34,966 nucleotides of DNA from Lachnospiraceae bacterium (lineage in GTDB: Bacteria > Bacillota > Clostridia > Lachnospirales > Lachnospiraceae), in contig JAQYDI010000141.1 of the NCBI GenBank assembly GCA_028724245.1, positions 1-34,966 on the forward strand, given 5' to 3'. Under the pieces are notes generated by a model. That model was not told where the DNA came from. It did not search any database and was given only the letters and a program-made list of their open reading frames with translations. Positions 33,702 through 34,966 of this stretch are shown piece by piece. Positions within the stretch are counted from its first letter, which is position 1. Each line of letters opens with the position of its first letter. A program made the translations under genes and the position numbers.

Positions 33702-34256
33702 ATGGAAAAACATCTTACAGCACCTTTTACTGAGGAAAAGATTACACAGCTGAAAGCAGGAGATTACGTATATATAACAGGAACCGTTTATACTGCCCGG
33801 GATGCGGCACATAAGCGGATGATGGAAACGCTTGACAGAGGAGAAAATCTGCCTTTTGATGTGGAAAATCAGCTGATTTATTATCTCGGCCCTTCACCGG
33901 CCCGTGAGGGCCGCGTTATCGGTTCGGCCGGGCCGACCACATCCAGCCGCATGGACAAATATGCTCCCAGACTTCTTGACATGGGACTGCGAGGCATGAT
34001 CGGTAAAGGAAAGCGAAATAAACAGGTAATTGATGCCGTTGTAAGAAATAAAGCGGTCTATTTTGCAGCAGTAGGAGGAGCAGGGGCTCTTTTATCCAAA
34101 TGTATTAAAAAAGCTGAAGTGATTGCTTATGAAGATCTGGGGACAGAAGCAATCCGGAAACTGGAGGTGGAGAATCTGCCTGTCATCGTGGTGATAGATA
34201 CAGAAGGAAAAAATCAGTACGAAATTGCAGTTAGAGAATGGAATAAGGAAGCATAG
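33702..34256 (+). CDS. Class I fumarate hydratase, beta subunit
   Basis: 184-residue C-terminal-type subunit of the same fumarase. Motifs include GDYVYITGTVYTARDAAHKR (about 23-42), YYLGPSPAREGRVIGSAGPTTSSRMD (26 residues near 62-87) and GLRGMIGKGKRN (about 98-109), which build the active site with the alpha subunit. A GGGAGG site precedes the ATG, and the gene pair is clearly co-transcribed. In an anaerobe it would serve the reductive or oxidative branch of an incomplete citrate cycle, which fits the aconitase gene nearby but is inference. Confidence 0.95.
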   Translation: MEKHLTAPFTEEKITQLKAGDYVYITGTVYTARDAAHKRMMETLDRGENLPFDVENQLIYYLGPSPAREGRVIGSAGPTTSSRMDKYAPRLLDMGLRGMIGKGKRNKQVIDAVVRNKAVYFAAVGGAGALLSKCIKKAEVIAYEDLGTEAIRKLEVENLPVIVVIDTEGKNQYEIAVREWNKEA

Positions 34257-34290
34257 TATAGATGGAACAGCAGAAAGACATGTAATACAA

Positions 34291-34323
34291 GCGAAGGCAG
34301 GTGGAAGAACAGCCTGCTTTCGC
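34291..34323 (+). terminator. Probable terminator after the fumarase genes
   Basis: Arms GCGAAGGCAGG (34291-34301) and CCTGCTTTCGC (34313-34323) pair over 11 positions with one G-T pair and an 11-base loop. The T-tract after it is weak (tgcatccgattttc). The rest of the gap to the tRNA holds repeat copy E and a promoter. Confidence 0.55.
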
Positions 34324-34345
34324 TGCATCCGATTTTCTGAAAACA

Positions 34346-34443
34346 GTAACTGTTCAGAGTCAAATAGATTTGCGCAGAAAATGTTAATAAATTCAATCAT
34401 TCGCCGCGTTTTTAATACAAATCTGTCTGGTTTTGAACAGCAG
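34346..34443. repeat. Partly decayed copy E of the inverted-repeat family, 98 bp
   Basis: Left end GTAACTGTTCAGAGTCAA (34346-34363) is close to consensus. The right end tctggttttgaacagcag (ending 34443) has several changes. The interior keeps agatttgcgcagaaaatg and cgcgtttttaatacaaatct, the nested inverted pair seen in copies B and C, but the short central hairpin is lost. Confidence 0.75.
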
Positions 34444-34477
34444 TAAAAAATAAATCTGAAAAAATAAAAAAAGGCTG

Positions 34478-34506
34478 TTGACAAATCGCGGTAAGTCAGA
34501 TATAAT
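34478..34506 (+). promoter_or_regulatory. Consensus promoter of tRNA-Ser
   Basis: TTGACA (34478-34483), 17 bases, TATAAT (34501-34506): a perfect vegetative promoter, about 50 bases before the tRNA. Confidence 0.9.
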
Positions 34507-34558
34507 ACATCATGCGTCTGATGTGATGGCGTAATTGAATAGAAGCATTTTTAAGTTC

Positions 34559-34646
34559 GGAGAAATACTCAAGAGGCCGAAGAGGCGCCCCTGCTAAGGG
34601 TGTAGGTCGTTCACGCGGCGCGAGGGTTCAAATCCCTCTTTCTCCG
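34559..34646 (+). tRNA. tRNA-Ser (anticodon GCU)
   Basis: 88 bases with a long variable arm, as expected for serine. The acceptor stem GGAGAAA pairs with TTTCTCC (34639-34645), and the discriminator base is G. The anticodon loop CTGCTAA gives anticodon GCT, reading AGC and AGU. The T-arm GAGGG-TTCAAAT-CCCTC is perfect. The 3' CCA is not encoded (next bases are ctc), so it must be added by the nucleotidyltransferase. Confidence 0.97.
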
Positions 34647-34719
34647 CTCGCTTCTGTTCTGAGTACGCTGTTATTTTTTTGCACACAAAGCCGTTTCAAA
34701 AAAAACTTGAAAAAAGTGG

Positions 34720-34748
34720 TTGACAACTAATTGATAATCTGGTATGAT
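34720..34748 (+). promoter_or_regulatory. rRNA operon promoter P1
   Basis: TTGACA (34720-34725), 17 bases, TATGAT (34743-34748), in an A/T-rich setting with an A-tract upstream. It is the first of two tandem strong promoters. Confidence 0.8.
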
Positions 34749-34804
34749 TAACAGGCTGTCGGCTGAAACAAAACGAAACAGCGAAAAATAAAATAAAAAA
34801 ACAG

Positions 34805-34833
34805 TTGACAAACACTGAAAAGTGTGATAGACT
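34805..34833 (+). promoter_or_regulatory. rRNA operon promoter P2
   Basis: TTGACA (34805-34810), 17 bases, TAGACT (34828-34833), 85 bases downstream of P1. Tandem promoters at this spacing are typical of Bacillota rRNA operons. Confidence 0.8.
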
Positions 34834-34839
34834 GAATGA

Positions 34840-34966
34840 GTTGCTGACAGAGGTCAACAACGACAGGAACCTTGATAACTGAACAACGTAAGAATAAACC
34901 TTTAAAGAAATCTTCGAAAGAAGATGGATTTCCTGAAAATTCTTTGAAAACATTTAAAGAACAACA
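34840..34966 (+). other. rRNA operon leader with boxA (16S gene beyond the edge)
   Basis: No protein frame is supported. At 34939-34951 ATTCTTTGAAAAC closely matches the boxA antitermination motif of Bacillus-type rRNA leaders. A hairpin ATCTTC-GAAA-GAAGAT lies at 34910-34925. With P1 and P2 upstream this is best read as the untranslated leader of an rrn operon. The 16S start is not in the window. Confidence 0.75.

Overview
The window is the replication-origin region of a low-to-mid-GC, endospore-lineage Bacillota chromosome. The best fit is a member of Clostridia, probably Lachnospiraceae. The evidence is the gene order rsmG-mnmG-mnmE-jag-yidC-yidD-rnpA-rpmH / dnaA-dnaN-S4 gene-recF-gyrB-gyrA, a ParA/ParB pair with four perfect parS sites, a clostridial-type aconitase, a two-subunit class I fumarase and an SpmA homologue. 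The family assignment is inference; the order and motifs are seen in the sequence.

Layout. 1-519: no gene, a degenerate repeat copy and a 153-bp palindromic element. 520-5355 (all minus strand): a small membrane protein, urease ureC/ureB/ureA, and two close paralogues of a cytidylate-kinase-like P-loop protein. 5408-9125 (minus): a large YfhO-type membrane protein and SpmA. 9126-9701: a 576-bp divergent intergenic region with two good promoters, a probable ~95-nt terminated RNA, a perfect hairpin repeat and a possible leader peptide. 9702-11993 (plus): aconitase, the only protein gene that opposes the replication direction. 12244-16892 (minus): aroC, DUF4446 protein, parB, parA, rsmG. 16928-23481 (minus): mnmG, mnmE, jag, yidC, yidD, rnpA, rpmH. 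23482-25679: dnaA with DnaA-box clusters on both sides, including a DnaA-box / GC cluster / DnaA-trio / AT-rich array between dnaA and dnaN that looks like the unwinding site. 25680-34256 (plus): dnaN, S4-domain protein, recF, gyrB, gyrA and the two fumarase subunits. 34257-34966: a repeat copy, a consensus promoter, tRNA-Ser(GCU), and two tandem TTGACA promoters followed by a boxA-containing leader. The last part is almost certainly the start of an rRNA operon whose 16S gene lies past the right edge.

How it works together. Initiator, clamp, gyrase, segregation proteins, membrane insertion/RNase P/L34 genes and tRNA-modification genes surround oriC and run away from it in both directions. ParB would load at four parS sites at 3335, 8235, 13424 and 15981, one of them inside the yfhO reading frame and one inside the ureA-ureB gap.

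Most notable outside the housekeeping core is a family of intergenic inverted-repeat elements. Their ends are close to GTAACTGTTCAGAGCCAA, and there are four clear and two degenerate copies (44-144 bp), several with nested hairpins. Two copies bracket the reversed aconitase gene. Urease structural genes appear without any accessory (ureDEFG) gene in the window.
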